From positions 1-5,371 of the forward strand of contig WJLG01000098.1 of NCBI GenBank assembly GCA_014728685.1: 5,371 bases of DNA, in the 5' to 3' direction. Source of the stretch: Candidatus Falkowiibacteriota bacterium. GTDB taxonomy: Bacteria; Patescibacteriota; Patescibacteriia; Patescibacteriales; WJLG01. A program made the position numbers and the translations under genes. The notes beneath the pieces are model-generated. The model had not been told where the DNA came from, did no database searches, and saw only the letters and a list, made by a program, of their open reading frames with translations. This document shows, one piece after another, positions 4,026 through 5,371 of the stretch. Positions within the stretch are counted from its first letter, which is position 1; each line of letters opens with the position of its first letter.

Positions 4026-4054
4026 ATCTTAGAGCAAATATAAATTTTTGTCAA
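4026..4054 (-). promoter_or_regulatory. Predicted promoter upstream of the non-coding region
   Basis: A perfect TTGACA (4054-4049 on the minus strand) and TAAGAT (4031-4026) are 17 bases apart. It lies just after the terminator of the cimA-like gene. Transcription would start near 4019. Confidence 0.55.
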
Positions 4055-4077
4055 AGTGGATATCTTTTAAATAAAAA

Positions 4078-4101
4078 CCCGAGTTCGCGTACAAACTCGG
4101 G
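4078..4101 (-). terminator. Rho-independent terminator of the cimA-like gene
   Basis: On the minus strand CCCGAGTT (4101-4094) pairs with AACTCGGG (4085-4078) around an eight-base loop, followed by TTTTTATTT. It lies eight bases after the stop codon. Confidence 0.88.
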
Positions 4102-4109
4102 AGTGATGA

Positions 4110-5371
4110 TCACTTTTTTCTTCTTGAGGCTACCTTCATCCCATAAAGGAATCCGATCCTCAAGGCTTCAAAGCTGGCCCAAACGCTATGGGTGCTGACC
4201 CCGCAAGCAGACCAGGTTTTTCTGCCATTGGTGAATGAACAAAAAACCCTTACTTGAGCGTCTGAACCTTTTGAGCCGGAAATGACCTTAAGTCGATAAC
4301 CGCCAGATATGAACTTGATCGCTTCCAGCTTCTTCCTGTCCGTTTTGGAAGAAAAACGGTACCAAACTTCTCTTAAAACTTTTTCAGAAGCATTGACCTC
4401 GCCCTCTCCTTTCTGTCTGAAAAAAACCTCTTCGCTTGATCTTCGTATATCCAGATCAGTCTCACTTATCGGACTCTGATGAGGATTCTTTTCAGTTCTG
4501 GTTCGAAAAAAGGAAACTTCGAACGGCTCTTTGACAATTCCCAGTTTTAATAAAAGTTCGGTCTCAAACCCGGCAATAGCATCGGCCTCATGGTTCCTAT
4601 ACACCTTGCCTCTGGCTATTTCGGCTAAGAAATAGCTGAGAATGGTGTCCTTGACATCGTCCTGAACCTTGACGGCAAGACGCTTGATCCAATACTCGAT
4701 ATTAGCTCTACCGCTCATGCTATCCAGACCCATGACTAAGGAATTACCGACGATGCTCGGGTCGAAATGGATATAACTGCGGGTGTTGCTACTTGCTCCT
4801 TTGGCATGCATGCCGGCGCGAACCAGCGCCGCACTTGTTCCGACATAAGGAGCACCGGGATCAGGATATTTGCCCAAGGCGGTGCAAACCGCATGATATA
4901 GGGAGGTCAGGGTTCTCATAGCGGCCTTGGTCAAAATCTGTTTTTTCTCCTTTCTTTTGTTGTACAGATTCATAATGAAAGTAATAAGGTTCAGATTCCC
5001 GCTATTGTCCCCGATCTTCTCGCCAAAGACCCCCTGGACATGCCGAACTCCCAAGTCAAAAGCGGCCTGAGTATTGCTTAAAGCCAAACCGCGGCAGTCG
5101 TGGAAATGCACCCCGAGTTCATCGGGCCTGAATTCGGCTTTCAAAAGCTCACCAATGATCTCATTCACATCATCCGTATTCATCTCGCCGGTCGTATCGC
5201 AAAGAACAACCCACTCTGCGCCGGCGTCCAAAGCCGTCCTTAGAAGCTTTTGAGCGTAGCGCTTGCCGGAAAAATAGGCCGTAAAAAAATGCTCGGCATC
5301 AAATATGACTTTAATGCCTTGATCTTTTAAACGCTTGATATAGCCGGCAATAAGTTTGAATTGCTCGTCCG
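4110..5371 (-). CDS. cimA: Citramalate synthase-like enzyme (CimA/LeuA family), 5' end outside window
   Basis: The visible 419 residues are open to the window edge; family members run to about 520-540, so roughly the first 100 are missing. The enzyme family condenses acetyl-CoA with a 2-keto acid; CimA uses pyruvate to make citramalate for isoleucine synthesis. The TIM-barrel half shows FDAEHFF (23-29), VVLCDTTGE (54-62) and the metal-binding H-x-H in GVHFHD (88 and 90). It also has GEKIGDNSGN (116-125), an altered form of the usual G-E-R-x-G-N, then HAKG (188-191) and SGRANI (219-224). The region from about 282 to the end matches the C-terminal LeuA-type regulatory domain, with the S-W-x-x-x-G-V-S segment near the end. 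DAEHFF and the spacing favour citramalate synthase over isopropylmalate synthase, but substrate is not proven. An internal TTG at 5231 is not the start. A terminator follows directly, so the gene ends its unit. Confidence 0.85.
   Translation of the reverse strand, partial: DEQFKLIAGYIKRLKDQGIKVIFDAEHFFTAYFSGKRYAQKLLRTALDAGAEWVVLCDTTGEMNTDDVNEIIGELLKAEFRPDELGVHFHDCRGLALSNTQAAFDLGVRHVQGVFGEKIGDNSGNLNLITFIMNLYNKRKEKKQILTKAAMRTLTSLYHAVCTALGKYPDPGAPYVGTSAALVRAGMHAKGASSNTRSYIHFDPSIVGNSLVMGLDSMSGRANIEYWIKRLAVKVQDDVKDTILSYFLAEIARGKVYRNHEADAIAGFETELLLKLGIVKEPFEVSFFRTRTEKNPHQSPISETDLDIRRSSEEVFFRQKGEGEVNASEKVLREVWYRFSSKTDRKKLEAIKFISGGYRLKVISGSKGSDAQVRVFCSFTNGRKTWSACGVSTHSVWASFEALRIGFLYGMKVASRRKK

Noticed and set aside
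5229..5231. TTG as start of the cimA-like gene
   Set aside because: The frame stays open to the window edge and the upstream residues (including FDAEHFF) belong to the conserved enzyme.

Overview
The window looks like a piece of a Candidate Phyla Radiation (Patescibacteria, Parcubacteria-like) genome. Three things suggest this. A secreted protein has a C-terminal domain ending in a Cys-Thr-Pro-Thr-aromatic tail of a kind I associate with that group. A very small GIY-YIG nuclease gene lies beside a tRNA. The tRNA-Glu has no encoded CCA. TGA is used as a normal stop. The placement is inferred from protein style, not from a marker gene.

Left part (1-1200): an intact tRNA-Glu(TTC) gene at 451-522 is preceded by an exact 87-bp direct repeat (1-87 and 399-485). 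The repeat holds two abutting stem-loops plus the 5' half of the tRNA, and it breaks in the anticodon loop. Between the copies lies a 311-bp insert holding a short hairpin array and one GIY-YIG nuclease gene, whose C-terminus is cut off by an apparent frameshift. The tRNA ends in a clear terminator. After it come several hundred bases of non-coding DNA with an inverted copy of the tRNA T-arm, purine-rich low-complexity sequence, a strong hairpin with a GAAA loop and two diverged copies of a short motif block.

Middle (1190-2600, + strand): a promoter, a long structured 5' leader and a gene for a secreted surface protein, closed by a terminator.

Right part (2611-5371, all - strand): three protein genes that appear to be separate transcription units. 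From the right edge they are a citramalate synthase-like enzyme (CimA/LeuA family, 5' end outside the window), an unrecognised helical protein of about 209 residues, and an acyl carrier protein. Each has its own terminator. Between the cimA-like gene and the unknown gene are about 440 bp with no credible gene but with two promoter-like sites, an 18-position hairpin followed by a U-tract, and a second hairpin just ahead of the unknown gene. The simplest reading is a small RNA of about 130 nt followed by a structured, possibly regulatory, leader.

The items most worth a second look are the tRNA-Glu/GIY-YIG duplication, which looks like an anticodon-loop insertion that leaves the tRNA intact, and the two-part non-coding RNA region at 3670-4054. 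If the window starts at a contig end, the repeat beginning exactly at base 1 needs an assembly check.
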